A DNA stretch of 64,000 nucleotides, from contig JAGQDJ010000278.1 in the NCBI GenBank assembly GCA_022885665.1, positions 613,374-677,373 on the forward strand, given 5' to 3'. A model generated the notes under the pieces. The model made no database searches, was not told the origin of the DNA, and saw nothing but the letters and a program-made list of their open reading frames with translations. Shown one piece after another: positions 49,652-61,818 of this stretch. The first letter of the stretch is position 1, and each line of letters begins with the position of its first letter. Position numbers and translations under genes: made by a program. The DNA comes from Triops longicaudatus. Lineage: Eukaryota; Arthropoda; Branchiopoda; Notostraca; Triopsidae.

Positions 49652-51301
49652 TTACGGACACTTTCGTTCAACTTGATTCTTGCCGCCTTCTTCATATTCT
49701 TGTTTCGATATCCACATTTGCTGGAAAGATCCGAGGGATGCTAAAATGGATCCTCCAATCCACGCACCGAACTTGCGTTCGCCACTGCCTGTAGCCCCAA
49801 TAACCTTTAGTCGCATACTTTGTGGGGTTTTGGCCGACAGGTCGCGATTCAAGCGATCGGTGAAGCCTTGCAATAACGAGTTTCCCCCAGTAACTACTAC
49901 ATTTCCATATAAACCAGGCCGTAAGTCCATGTCGCACATGCCAACCGAAGTGGTGACTACGTGGCCAACGCCAAGCATTGTATTCCCTACGCCACGTATG
50001 CCAGAGGGATCAAAGAGAGCTTCTGGAATTTTGAACCGCTCGGCAGCGAAATCCTGTTAACATGAAGCACAACTTATAATCGAGAATAATTAGCAATAAA
50101 ATCCAATACCTGATGATAACCATTGGGGAACTCATAATGAGCCATGGGCATACTGCTGATGGATTCTTCGTCGTAAGGCGTATCCGAAACTTGAAGAGAG
50201 GATGCCTGGAAGTCTCGTACCACCTCTTTTACCATGTATGAATGCCAGCTTTTCGTCACGTCAGGAATATTGGGTTTCCGCGTCCATTTTGCTTTTTCTT
50301 CGTCTTTCACAATTTCCTTTCCACCAACCATGTAAGGAGGAATGATTTCAATGCCTCTCTCATCCAAAAAAGCTTTACACTGCATCGTTAAGAAATCCCC
50401 TCCTAAAAAAATAATAGTAACAATAATAAAAACTCCAGTGCAAAATAAAATGGCCATATAAACAACCTAAGGGAGATTTAACAATCCCCTGCGTTAAGAC
50501 ATAGCCGTCATGGACGGGAACGGCAGATGTATGCGTGGCTCCGGAATCTACCACTAACGCTGTCGCTCTACCATTGGCAAATGCAGCCAAAACGGCATTT
50601 TTAGCGAGAAAAAAAGCCGGGATTTTATATTTCTCAAACATAATCTCGGTCAGCCGTTCTCTTTTCGCTCGAACATTCCACTGTTTATTAGAAGAAAAAT
50701 GTAAGTCACGGTGCCAAACTAGAACTTTGCATGTTTACCGGTGCCTCAGACATCAAAACGGGATGGAATTCTGCTTCAGACTTGAGGCATTTGGCATAAG
50801 TATAATCCATAATTTTTTCGAAGATGTCCCAGTCGTCAATCATTCCTTCTTTGAGGTAAGGAACCACCTCCACACCTTACATTCAAACGCTTCGGAATGA
50901 AGGTGTACTTTAATCGCATTAAATGAGACATACCTTTTTTTGCTGCATTTAACGAAACTGTATCTATGAAATATTTTTTCTGGGAAGCTGGGGTAGCTTC
51001 TTTATGACCATCTACATCCATAGCTTCAATGGCAGCGGCTTCTTCGACAACTCCCACCACAGATGGAATTTGAGCTTTCGGGCTGTCCTCGCCTGCATAT
51101 CCTGCCCTTAACGAGTAATGACCGATGTCAAAAACAAGGGCTCCAACCTCATCTATAGGAAAAAGAAAAAAACTGAACTGTCTGACGGAAACGTTGTCCT
51201 AAATTATCACAGTCAGTAACACTGGTGAAAAACTTAATGGGTAGCTGCAGACATGTATACGCTGGAAAGACATTACCTCCACCGTAAACGCCGCCACTCA
51301 T
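49652..51301 (-). CDS. ACTL6A: Actin-related protein BAF53 (ACTL6), SWI/SNF subunit
   Basis: BAF53 is the actin-like subunit shared by BAF/PBAF (SWI/SNF), INO80 and TIP60-type chromatin complexes. Six exons in transcript order: 51301-51277, 51152-50934, 50875-50739, 50680-50467, 50402-50110, 50053-49652. They give 429 residues, identical in length to human ACTL6A. Blocks include MSGGVYGG, ALVFDIGHYSLRAGYAGED, DSGATHTSAVPVHDGYVL, GIVKSPL, HYEFPNGY, VTTSVGMCDMDLRPGLYG, GSILASLGSFQQMWISKQEY and a final ERKCP. The first coding exon has only 25 bases. Arthropods usually have one such gene, so A versus B paralogue naming does not apply. Confidence 0.97.
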
Positions 51302-53039
51302 TTCGACGAGTAATGTTTCAGGAAACGAAACTATTAACAGGGAAGTCAACACTAGTAGTCAAGTTCATCAAATACAAACATGTAAAAGGACGCGGTATGG
51401 AGGAGATCAAAGTTTCAAGCAGTGACTACTAGGAGGAAATGCAGTTTTGCTAGCAAACGATAAGAGAGCCACCTGTTATATATACTTGACATCTTCTCAA
51501 ATATTAACAAGTTCTTCGGTGAAAAATCACTTAAAAACCACTTAAAAATCATGGTGCGTTATCTAAAATGAACGTTAAGCCTATCTCCTAATGATTGGAA
51601 ATAAATAAAAATCTGTGATGCGTATCACATTTTGGTTTCTTTTATATTGGAACCTGCACAGATCGAAGGCGCGTAGAAAGTACAGCAGTGCAGAGTATTT
51701 TATTTTATTTATTTATTTTATCCGGGCCCACGATCTTATATGGATCGTCGCTTTAGCAGTCCGTGTGTTTTTTCAGTTTGTCAGTGTTCTAGTTTTCATG
51801 GAGCTGGTCTGCAGATGAGACAATAGGTAGCAAATACGATTTCGGTAGTCAGAGAACCTCGCATTAACGAAAATTTATCGAGCTTTTCTTTTCACGCAAA
51901 TCATGGGGAAAATATATTTCCAATGAGAATCACGAAAACGTATTTATTTATGTAACAAGTGTACGAATAGTCAAGTAAGTGCATGAGTAAAAGATCAGCG
52001 AAATACAGTGCCGCTCTCGAGCTCTCTGTATTTCACTTTGTCTGTGATGGAGCTAAAGCGTTCCTGGACATGGAATTTTTCGGATGATGAAAACATGAAA
52101 TAGCATATACATGTTTTGTATGCGAAATTTTGCTTTCATTTGCAAATGTGCTCTCGAGAGCTATTTTTAAGGTGCGTTGTTAATATTAAATGAGCTCAAG
52201 CTGAGTCAGATTGAAAAAGAAATCGAACTAAATTATTTTGTCGCATTTTTGGCGAGTTAGATAATACAAAATTCCTTCAGTTTACAGCGCCAAACTTTTC
52301 TAAATATATTTAAATTGTCTAAAAATGGGTGAACCTTTTTTTAGTTATTGTCTACAACGTTTTTCGACTATAGCCTAATTCGGAACACAGTAGACTAATT
52401 CCCAAATGACCCATCCGACTTTCAAGATTTTTATGTCAAAATAATTCTTAGAAATACTGAATGTGGTGATATCGAAAAAATGCAATTGCTAGATTCGCCA
52501 GAAATGCAAAAGATGTATCAATTTTGAACACTAAAGACCTAATTTCTGAAAAAATTGCTCGAAGCCAGAAACGAAATGCTGAAGAAATTACGTTAAAGAG
52601 CTTGCAAAAAGGGAAGATTAGAAATTATATTTTATGTTCAAAATTGCGACCAATTTTCTATCATATTTAAATTTTCTAGTTGCTATTTCATGTATGTTTT
52701 CAAGAGAAAAGTTTTTCGTTTACCCGATTTCTTTAATACAGACCGGATAACACAAATGCGTTTTCTTAATTCCCACTGTACCGTGGTACAGTATACATTT
52801 AGGTGCTGTAGTGCAGTTGGCTTGGTGTAGCAGCTCAATGATTCTAATATACATCCAGTTCGCGTCTCACCATCAAGATCTATCGTAGTGCGAGTGTGAG
52901 AACAAGGAATAAGTTTGTTTTGATTTGCCATTTGGAGGGATTTCTTAAATCCAGTTAACCCTCACAAAAAGCTGTATATAAGATTAGGAAAAATTTTTGG
53001 GCATTTCTTTTGGTCCTGTGGCAGTTTCCCTGATGCAAA
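51302..53039. other. Divergent intergenic region, BAF53 (-) / BTB-ZF (+)
   Basis: About 1.7 kb, AT-rich, with no supported coding exon. Promoters of the two flanking genes must lie near the ends. A TATATA stretch at about 51478-51486 lies roughly 180 bp before the BAF53 start on the minus strand; its role is unknown. Confidence 0.45.
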
Positions 53040-54513
53040 ATGGCCCAGCAAGTTTGCCTAAGATGGAACAATTTTCATAGCAGTCTAACGTCTACTTTTG
53101 AATTTATGTGGGATGAAGAAGCCCTTTTGGATATCACTTTAGTGTGCGAGGGACAGGAAATTAAGGCCCACAAAGTTATGTTGTCGGCTTGTAGCCCAGT
53201 ATTCAAAACAATGCTTAGGGTAAACCGTACTTAAAATTGATTCGTACTTGTGGCTTATCAATCATTTTTGTTGTTGTAGAATAACCCTTGCCCGCACCCT
53301 ATCGTGATTTTGCACAACGTATTGGTTCCCGACCTGGAAGCAATTTTACAGTTCATCTATCGCGGTGAAGTAAACATCTCGCAAGATCAGCTACCAAGTT
53401 TGCTCAAGGCTGCTGGTACTTTGCAAATAAGAGGATTGTGCAGTCTTAGTGACAAAGAAAAGGTTCCACATTTGCCTATTATTTCACATGGCATTTAGTA
53501 GTAACAAAAATTTAAAACAGGCCAGTCGAAATGAATCAACTCCGGAGCCCCGAGGTGTTGATGAAAGCCCAGAAAGCGAAAATGATGCCTCTCCCGTGGC
53601 TAAGAAAACTAAACTTTCGAAGCAAGATAGCTTGCCGGTCGTTGCTGCTGCCAGAAAAGCCAAAAAGGCCGACAGCAGAGCAGCTGCTGAGAAACTCAAG
53701 CGGAAGAAGAACAAGAAAGACGTAGAAAAGGATGGAGAGTGTAATAAAAATGACCAAGCACACTCAACGAGCAATGTCGAAACTCGGTCGGAGCCTGACG
53801 TACAAGTTAAACACGAAGTAGTGGACACAGAATCGAATGATGACGCCAGACAACACGAGGAAGAACCGCAAGATACACATGTGATGGACACGGAAAACCA
53901 GGCACCGGAAGAACTTTCAAGAACCATAAAAGAAAAAGAACCTACGCCAGAAACACTGGATTCTGCCTTCTCACAAGGTATATACATGTGTTTTTTCTTG
54001 TGTGTGTGTGTGTGTGTATGTGTGTGTGTTTTTATTTCTAAATGCGTATCGCTACATATTAACCCATGAAATTTTTAGCTGGTGTTTTCGGTGAAGGGTC
54101 GTCGCTCATTGAGCTTCACCAGGATGGCAGTACCGGTAATGTGTCAAAAGCTCTCCCTTTGTTTCACATATCTAATAAGCCTTATATTAGTTTGTCGTAA
54201 CGCTGGCAGTTATCCTCCGTACCCTTGTCCGTTTTGTGACCGGGCTTACACTAGCTGGGGTTTCCGCCGTCGCCATATAAAAGCCGTCCATACAAGAAGT
54301 GTGAGTTTACCCTGCAAATGGTGCCCGACTACCCTAAACTCCCACGAAGAATGGGAACAACACGTCATGTCGTTACATAGCCTTTCTAAAAGTGACGCCC
54401 ATAATGGGCTGTTAATTTTAGAAGAGGCTCACATGGTTCTGCAAATTCCGAACCCAACACGCTTGGAGACTTTTGTAGACATGATTAAGAAAAACCAAAA
54501 CGAGAAAGAATAA
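53040..54513 (+). CDS. TTK/lola-type BTB protein with two C2H2 zinc fingers
   Basis: Likely a sequence-specific nuclear regulator. Exons 53040-53219, 53280-53462, 53521-53977, 54079-54135 and 54191-54513 give 399 residues. Residues 1-120 form a BTB domain of the arthropod TTK group: QQVCLRWNNFHSSLTSTFE, LLDITLVCEG, IKAHKVMLSACSPVFKTML, NNPCPHPIVIL, FIYRGEVNI. A charged, Lys/Glu-rich linker follows (about 122-290). Two C2H2 fingers follow near residues 310-365: CPFCDRAYTSWGFRRRHIKAVH and CKWCPTTLNSHEEWEQHVMSLH, written here only as key spans. The intron after exon 2 has a poor donor (GTTCCA) and ends AAAACAG; it is needed to keep the frame. The orthologue among lola, ttk, br and related genes is not determinable by eye. 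Confidence 0.85.
54001..54029. repeat. (TG)n microsatellite in BTB-ZF intron 3
   Basis: A TG run of about 14 units with one TA interruption lies just inside the intron after exon 3. Confidence 0.85.
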
Positions 54514-56702
54514 TATTGCAGACGCCTATTGCATTGTGTTTATTTTTTTTCTCTTTTTGTCCCTTTTCTCGGTTGAATTTGTACTAGCCGAACTAAGCGC
54601 CTTCTCACATTGCGCGTCAGTGTATAATTTCTTTTCTTCACTCTACACTTTAAAATTATAAAAAGTATTGATTTGTAACCTATCAGTAGATATTACAGAA
54701 GCCTTTACACAAAATTGCAATCTTCTGCGTGAAACCTAAAAAGTTATCTTACGTAGAAGGTGTACACCTGTCAAGGGTTGTTCCCAAGAAAACAACAAGG
54801 ATGTGTCATCGAGGTATTTTGGTATTAGCTTCCTTTTCTTTAAGGGGTGCGCTGCTTTTAGCTCCGTAGAAACGAAGAAAAAGACTACAATAGCAGACCG
54901 GACATCGAATTCCGCAAGGTAATAAGATTACCCCCAAAATTCGCACATGAACTAAGCCGTTCACTTCTTTACACGTGAGTACACTTTGTATTAGAAGTAG
55001 TATGAAAGTAATACAAAATATAAACTAACTGTAGTATGAAGGTAATGGTGTTGTCAAAACAGTGTTGTTCGTTGTGCATAGGTTCAAATTCGACAGATTG
55101 CCTTGTACGTAGCTGTTTTATTTTTTTAAGCCTACCTGAAGTTAGGACTGAATCACACCAAATGTCTTTCCATCCTAGACGGACGGTCGTGGATGTCGGG
55201 ATCTTGTTGAATCTTTTCAAACTCTCTTTGTTCTGCTTAAGCATACATCACTCATGTGGCCTAGGCGCCTTCCGAAAAGTGATCTCAGTTTTGTTAATTT
55301 AAGTCTGCATGGCCTAGAAGTGCCGACAGATTGACCGGGTGTGGAGAAATCTAAACAAATAGGTCTGTCTCGGTGGGATGGCGAAGAGGGACGAGCCTGG
55401 GCCGTTACCAGACTTGTTAACTTTCACATCATTCATTAAAAATGCAAAAAATGACTAGGAATATTATTTCCTCACGCATCCCAAGATTAATCATAGTTGA
55501 CACCAATATGTCCCAAATAGCTACATTGTTTCAAACTTGTTCTTTCTTTCTTTGTTGGAAAAAAATCCAGAATGAAACCCTATTCACTAATCCAAACCAT
55601 TCTTAAATGACAAATGAAGTGAAGAGATCTACCGCCTTATAAAGATCTCTTTAAAAGCCAGGCCGTTATATGATGCTACCCATATATGCAGTTACGCCTC
55701 ATTATAAACCGACCTCACTCCAAACTTTTTCTGTAGCTAACCTGTCCTCTTGCCAGTGTCTACCTCCGTCGTAGAGGCTTCTCAGCGCATTAATAAACAA
55801 GTCAGTTCTTGAACTACTGCACTTTTTTTCTTCTACGCTGCGACAGTTACGGCGTAAAACTTAACAGTGTAAGAGCAGTGCAAGATTCGCGCGAACCTGT
55901 ACCTCCGGGTTCCTTGCGAGGAAAAGCGTGCTATGTGTACTAAACAAATTGCAATTTTTGGAAGACTAATTAGGTGTGGAGAACATAATAAGCAGCAGCC
56001 ACGAAAGGGTCAGGATAGGCTCTGGCTTGTCTTTCATAGTGGTTAGTATTGGATACGTCTTTCAAGCTCTCTGTTTTGCGTCCCCCGCCACAGTGTACAC
56101 TCCCTTTTGCCACAGTGAGTAGTCCGTGAAAAATTTGTTCCGAAGGGAGAATTCAAGCCGACAGAAGGATACTAAGGGGTGAAATTTTTGACACACGACG
56201 GAAAAGTTCGCTAGCTCCTTATGATCTCTGCTCCAACTCGGAAAACACGGTACGCCTGTCAATGGCGGTAGGCACTGACTCTGGTCTGAAACCGTAAATT
56301 TGTACTTCGTATCCTGTTCCTCCTCTAGCACGTCAGAGCAAGTTACGCCGGTTTAGAGTGGCTTTTGCAGCAAGAGCAAACGCAGTGTCCAGTACTCTAG
56401 GTCGCCGAGTGAGTGCTGCTCTCTTTAGACTCATACCTTCCCTTGAGGAAGAGAGTTTGGGAGAAATTCACAGATTGCTTAGGAATGTGTCACTTAATGG
56501 AAAGAACGTGTACCGGTGCGGACTCTACTTGGGTTGTTCAGTGATCTTTGGTACTCAGGCAGTACGGAAGTCTTACGGAAGTTTATCCATACTGACCAAC
56601 GAAGCAAAACTTTGGGTTACCTCGCCATAAAAAGGGATCTAGGTTTATTTATACCTTTTTCCGTTTTGATACACCAATTCGCTAATGTGACGGACTATGG
56701 CT
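54514..56702. other. Intergenic region between BTB-ZF and Wnt9
   Basis: About 2.2 kb without a supported coding exon. The far end should contain the Wnt9 promoter and leader. Several 60-90 codon open frames occur here, but none has homology or splice support. Confidence 0.4.
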
Positions 56703-59700
56703 ATGGCACGTGATTCTAGGGCCCTCCAAAGTCCCACGTGTTTTACCGCAGCTTTGTTTTCGCTTACGTTAGCGTCGTCTATTACCGCAGTCAATAGCTA
56801 CAGATTCGGGTAAGCTTGTACACAGAATTGTTACTCCTCTATTAAACGGTAGTTTCGCTGTATATTGGCTCATGAATGGAGAGTTGCTCGCCCCGTAAAG
56901 CTTTATGAAAAAAAGAACCATGACGGTCTGAGCAGGCACTGTTGAATCTTGTGACCTGTTGACATAAATGAAGCCCCCTTTTTCGCTTGCTTATTATCCC
57001 GTCTAATTAGGGAGTTTGAGAACTTCCAAAAATTGCGTGTACACAAGAAAAGCCGTTTCATTGCTTAGAAAGACTCGCCTGCTCTACGAGTGATGCTGCT
57101 GCTGTTCCATTCAAGCAATTTTCCTGACAGAGTGGTCACATTTGCTCAAAAAAGATCCCTGCTGCAATGAACCTTTAGACTAAAGTGCCCCAAGAAGTTT
57201 GCAGAAGTCCACTACGACGAACTTATTCAGGGGTGGATGAATACGAGTGGGAAGGAGAATATTTGTCAAGCGTAGGATAAATAGTGTACATCGTAAACTA
57301 GGGTTTTACGACCCAAAGCATATAAACCACGCCTGCATGCTCCGTAGCCAGTGAACATATACTACGTCAGAGAACTCCACGATGCAACATAGGCATTGCG
57401 GAATGTAACGAAAGCTTGCTAAGTCTGTTGAGGAAACTGTTGGTGCCTCTTAGGCAAACTTCCTCTTCTTGTCGATTATCCTAGCCCTTAAAACAGTTGA
57501 CTCCCCTTAACTATACATTTTGCCCTTTTAATTGTCACTTTTTGTATTCTGATTACTTTAACAAAGTAATTTCCTTGTTGTTATCTTTCCTTGTAACAGA
57601 CTAAGTTCGGACGTGGTATTACCCCGACTCCTATTGCCTTACAATCAAAAACTTCCCTCGCTCTACACTAGCTCAGTTTCGGTACCACCACCAGCATTGC
57701 AAACGACTGTACTTCAGGGAACAAATCTATGCAATGTATTGCAGCTGAGCAAGCAGCAGCAGAAGTATTGTCGCCAGGGCGAAGGCATGGCTGAAACTCT
57801 GGTGGATGCAGTTGTCCTCGCAGCTACACAATGTCGCCAGCAATTCCAGTATGAACTGTGGGACTGTAATTTGCAGGATCCACCCGGAATGCAAATTCTT
57901 AAATCAGGCATGTATATTACAGGCATAACTTTTTCTTTATCAAATTGATTCTTGGAAAATCTTCTCAAAAGTTCAGAAATTAAAAAGTTAATTGAGTGTG
58001 AAGCCGTTTTAAGTAAGACTACGGTTCACAAGCGAAAAATTACACATATAACTGTCGTGAAACTTAACAAAAGAACGTCAAATCTGTCTACAAGAAAAGA
58101 TGTTAGCCTACGAAATTATGTATGGGCCTATATACTCTCGGCAACGGATGAATACAGTATCCGAAGAGTCCATGTTTTAAACTATTGTGTGAACCTGTTT
58201 GACAGACATATTATTTTAGCTAAATAGTGTTACCCGTTCTGCACGTAATTTATATATGGTAACTTAAAGACAGTTTATGTAGTGTAGGATAGGTACACCC
58301 GTAATAACAAACGGGGGAGAAACGTTACATTACCAACATTTTTCAAGTTTAGAAATAACAGACGCTCATGTAATTGCTCAGAATTTTGACGCATAATTAA
58401 AAAGTGCATATTATGTCATATACAATTTTTGTTTCTCATTATGAACTATTAGCTATGTCAATCAGGTTTTCTAAATTGTACTACCACGTGATTTAACTCA
58501 AGAACTTGAAATTTTCGCTATCCGTCGGCTCATTTCCGAAGATATGGCTGTAGTTTTTTTCCGGTATTACATAGTATTTAGTATTTAATTCGACACTTAC
58601 TCTTGGTCAATATTGGTAAATTTTTACTTTTAGCTAGGGCCGTACAAAAGAAATCACAAGAGATTAGATCGGATAAACCAAGGTTGCATTCTTTGTATTT
58701 GTGCTTTGGACTGGCAATTACTTTCTTGATTGATTATTCTGTAGTCGTTAATGGAGCGTTTTATTCTATCACAATAAGAGCATTATATAATTTAGAAAGA
58801 CACCTTCACCTTCATCTTCCTTTGTTATTTCCATAACAGGGAATGCTGGGAAGTTAGACGATAAATTTGTTTAAAAAGTAGAGCATTTCCATCTTGCCTA
58901 ACTATTTTGTTTCCTATCCTTTGTAATGAAATCCGTTTTTGCATATGCATTATAGCGTTTAGAGAAACAGCAGTGTTATACGCCTTTTCCTCAGCTGCGT
59001 TAGAACACTCTGTATCAAGAGCTTGTGCCGCCGACAAACTCAAAATCTGTCACTGTGCTGAAGCAAGTAACAAAATCGAGACAAGGAAGACCTGGAAATG
59101 GGGCGGCTGTGGTGACAATTTACGTTTCGGAAAGGTTTACGCAAGAAAATTCTTTTCGCTTAATCCTCGTGGAGAACAGAAACAAGCCCCTCGCTCTGCC
59201 GCGTCAAAGCAAAATGTTGCTGGACCCTTGAAGCCTCACACTTCGAATACTAAACGTCAACGTCGGCACACGTCAGCTTCGACAAAAAAGAAAGAAAATC
59301 GCAGCAAAACAGAGTCCGGATCCAGCAAACCCGCCACATTTGATTTTCGATCTCGTATCGATCGCCATAACATTCAATTGGGCATGGAAGTAAGTCAAGT
59401 ATATAATAAAAATTTTCCCTTGTAAAGTTCCAAACCTGTTTCTAATAAGTCAGGGAAGATGAGACAGTCATTTGTCGAAATCCGTGGGAGCAAATAGCTT
59501 TGAAGTTTCTCATCAAGTAGCTTACACCTGTAGGTATGCGACAAGCATCAGGCGATACTGAAAGGCGATAAAGTGACAGTGATATGCGATAGACTGCTCG
59601 TCAAATTTTTATTTCACTAAAATGAATATTCGAGCGAAAAGCCTTGAAAATCGCCGTTAACAGGCTTTTCTTGTGACAAAAAAACCCTTTCAGTGGCCAT

Positions 59701-60691
59701 TGCTGATTACAATCACGGACACATGCTAACAACTTGAGTCTCACAAGCCGTTTTGAATGCTACCTGTGTAGTTCACGGTAGTAAAGATCTGAACAGGCAG
59801 GGCTTGCCGTTACTCCCATGACACTGACACATGAGAGGACGGTTAATTCGTTAGGTCTCTTACCTTATAAGGTTTTTTCGAAAAAGAAAAGGAGCGACCT
59901 ATCGCTTCCAATAGTTGTCTAGTTCATATTAAAAAAAGTTCATATTAAGAATGCGTAAAGAATTTACAAGACTCAGATCAGGAAAGAGAGCAAATTTGAG
60001 TTCTATGTTTTGTAAAACGTAATCTGTTATTCTGTAGGTAGTGGAAAGTCTAGTACGACGCACGTGCAAATGCCATGGTGTCTCCAGTTCTTGTACCATG
60101 CAAACATGCTGGAATCAATTGGCTGATTTTTCTGACACGGCTGCGCAACTGAGGCTGAAGTACGAATCAGCGGTCAAAGCCAAGGTGTCCGATATTGATA
60201 ATATAGCCGGACACCCAGCATCTAAGAAATCACCTTTACTGGAAAGCACCAGCTCGCCGACAGCTGCCTCTGTAGAAACTCACGACTATACGTTAGCTTC
60301 TGTGGTTTGGGCCAAAAATAGCAGAAAAGTAACGGCCTTACCGTCCAGAATTAAAACACCCATTAAAACATCCCTCTCGATACCTGGAAATGTACCAATC
60401 AAAAAGAAAATTGTGATCGATAAAACGGATTTCAAAGCTAAGAAAAACGCGTTAGTGTACTTGGACAAGTCACCGGATTTTTGCAATCCAAGTGCTTATA
60501 GTAATGGTACAAGTGGTCGTGAGTGTTTAAAAGGAAGCAATTGTGAAATCCTGTGTTGCGGGAGAGGTTACAATATTCAAGAGAGCACGATTACCATCCC
60601 GTGCAAGTGCAAATTAATCAGCCGGACGCACTGTTGCGATGTAAAGTGTGAAAAATGCACGTCCGATAAACTGGTTTACAGTTGCAAATAA
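56703..60691 (+). CDS. Wnt9: Wnt9 secreted signalling ligand
   Basis: Wnts are secreted, acylated ligands of Frizzled/LRP receptors. Exons: 56703-56809, 57600-57907, 58956-59389, 60038-60691, giving 500 residues. Exon 1 encodes a signal peptide (TAALFSLTLASSITAV) followed by SYRFGL, like the YFGL of vertebrate Wnt9. Shared Wnt9 blocks are C-x-x-L-x-L-x-x-x-Q before YCRQGEGMAETLVDAV, FRETAVLYAFSSAALEH, WKWGGCGDN, RRTCKCHGVSSSCTMQTCW (acylated Ser about residue 299), LVYLDKSPDFC and ILCCGRGYN. It ends in CEKCTSDKLVYSCK with the cysteine pattern intact. Two inserts, about 206-265 (basic) and 335-425, lengthen it over the 365-residue human WNT9A. Drosophila Wnt4, the fly member of this group, is also long. 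The intron after exon 2 appears to use a GC donor. Confidence 0.92.
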
Positions 60692-60841
60692 AATTTAGTC
60701 GAGCGTTTCTCACCCATGCTTGACAACCATCCGTCTTTACAATATTGCATTCTATATATCACTATACTATCATCAAAAGTTCCTACTTACTGTTAAACTC
60801 ACTTGTAGAGTAACATACGTCGGCCATTTTGTGTATTGCAA

Positions 60842-60847
60842 AATAAA
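60842..60847 (+). terminator. Probable Wnt9 poly(A) signal
   Basis: AATAAA lies 150 bases past the Wnt9 stop codon, a suitable distance for a short 3' UTR. Confidence 0.5.
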
Positions 60848-60913
60848 GCATGACTGAGTGCAAGCTATGAAGCAAATAATTTCTTGTAATTAAAAGCGAA
60901 ACAAATAGGGGCG

Positions 60914-61818
60914 ATGTATCTCGTTATGTTACTGATTTATGCTGCACGGTCAATACATGATTCTTCGTTTTTCAGCTCCAGAATAGTCATTTTAAAATAC
61001 GAGAAAGAGAAACTGGAAAAAGATATTTTAAAAAACACTCCTATAACCTTGAAAGACATCGGTTCTCACCAGAAAGAAATAGCAGGTATATTCGACTTTT
61101 ATATTTAATTCTTGACATTTCTGTCGTTTTAGAACTCTATTTCTAACTCAGAAAAACTGTAAACTTGGCTTTCTAGAATCCAAGTGCATGTCTGTTCACT
61201 GTTGGATGATTTCGCGGTACACACTTAAAGGGAAGTCGAATCAATTGGAACATCGGAAATGAATTCCATTCACACAGCCATAAGTCGAAATAAATTCACA
61301 CGTGAAGTAAGTTACGGTGCAGAAAAATTGAATTCATTCAAACATTGATTTACGATATTAAATTATATATATGACTTTGCTTCCGAGCTACACGCAGCTT
61401 TCGAGTCACATATTTTGATTTTATTCCAGACGAACACACATTCCGCGTTTATTCTGACTTGGCAGCCATGTCACTCCGACGCGCAAGTCAGAAAACTGTT
61501 AACCTCAGTATTCAGCTGATTAATTTGTTAACGTAAGTGCATTCAATCAAATGAATTTGATTTGACTTACTGTTTGCTGTCAATTTTTTGAGAATATATT
61601 GCAAGGCGTAGGCTATCGACAAGTGCCTTTCGTTCAGCATTGATAAGCAGGATTTTACTTTGAATATAGTTCCGGACTGTCAATGCTATTTTATAGCTGT
61701 CGAATTCAGTAATTAACTCTTCATGATAAAGCTAACTTGGAATTACAAAAAAGTCTTAAAATTAGGATGTTATTTTCTTCGTGACAGATTCAACTTCAGC
61801 AATCATTCGATGGTCTGA
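60914..61818 (+). CDS. Candidate small three-exon gene, unrecognised (about 101 residues)
   Basis: Three segments join in phase: 60914-61085, 61430-61532 and 61788-61818. The borders are reasonable (G|GTATAT, ttattccag, AC|GTAAGT, gtgacag). The product would read KYEKEKLEKDILKNTP, SHQKEIAG, then FRVYSDLAAMSLRRASQKTV and LSIQLINLLT, partly coiled-coil in look. The first segment may instead start at an acceptor near 60976 (tttttcag) with an exon elsewhere. I do not recognise the family. It could also be chance; the exon 2 borders are the strongest evidence. Confidence 0.33.
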
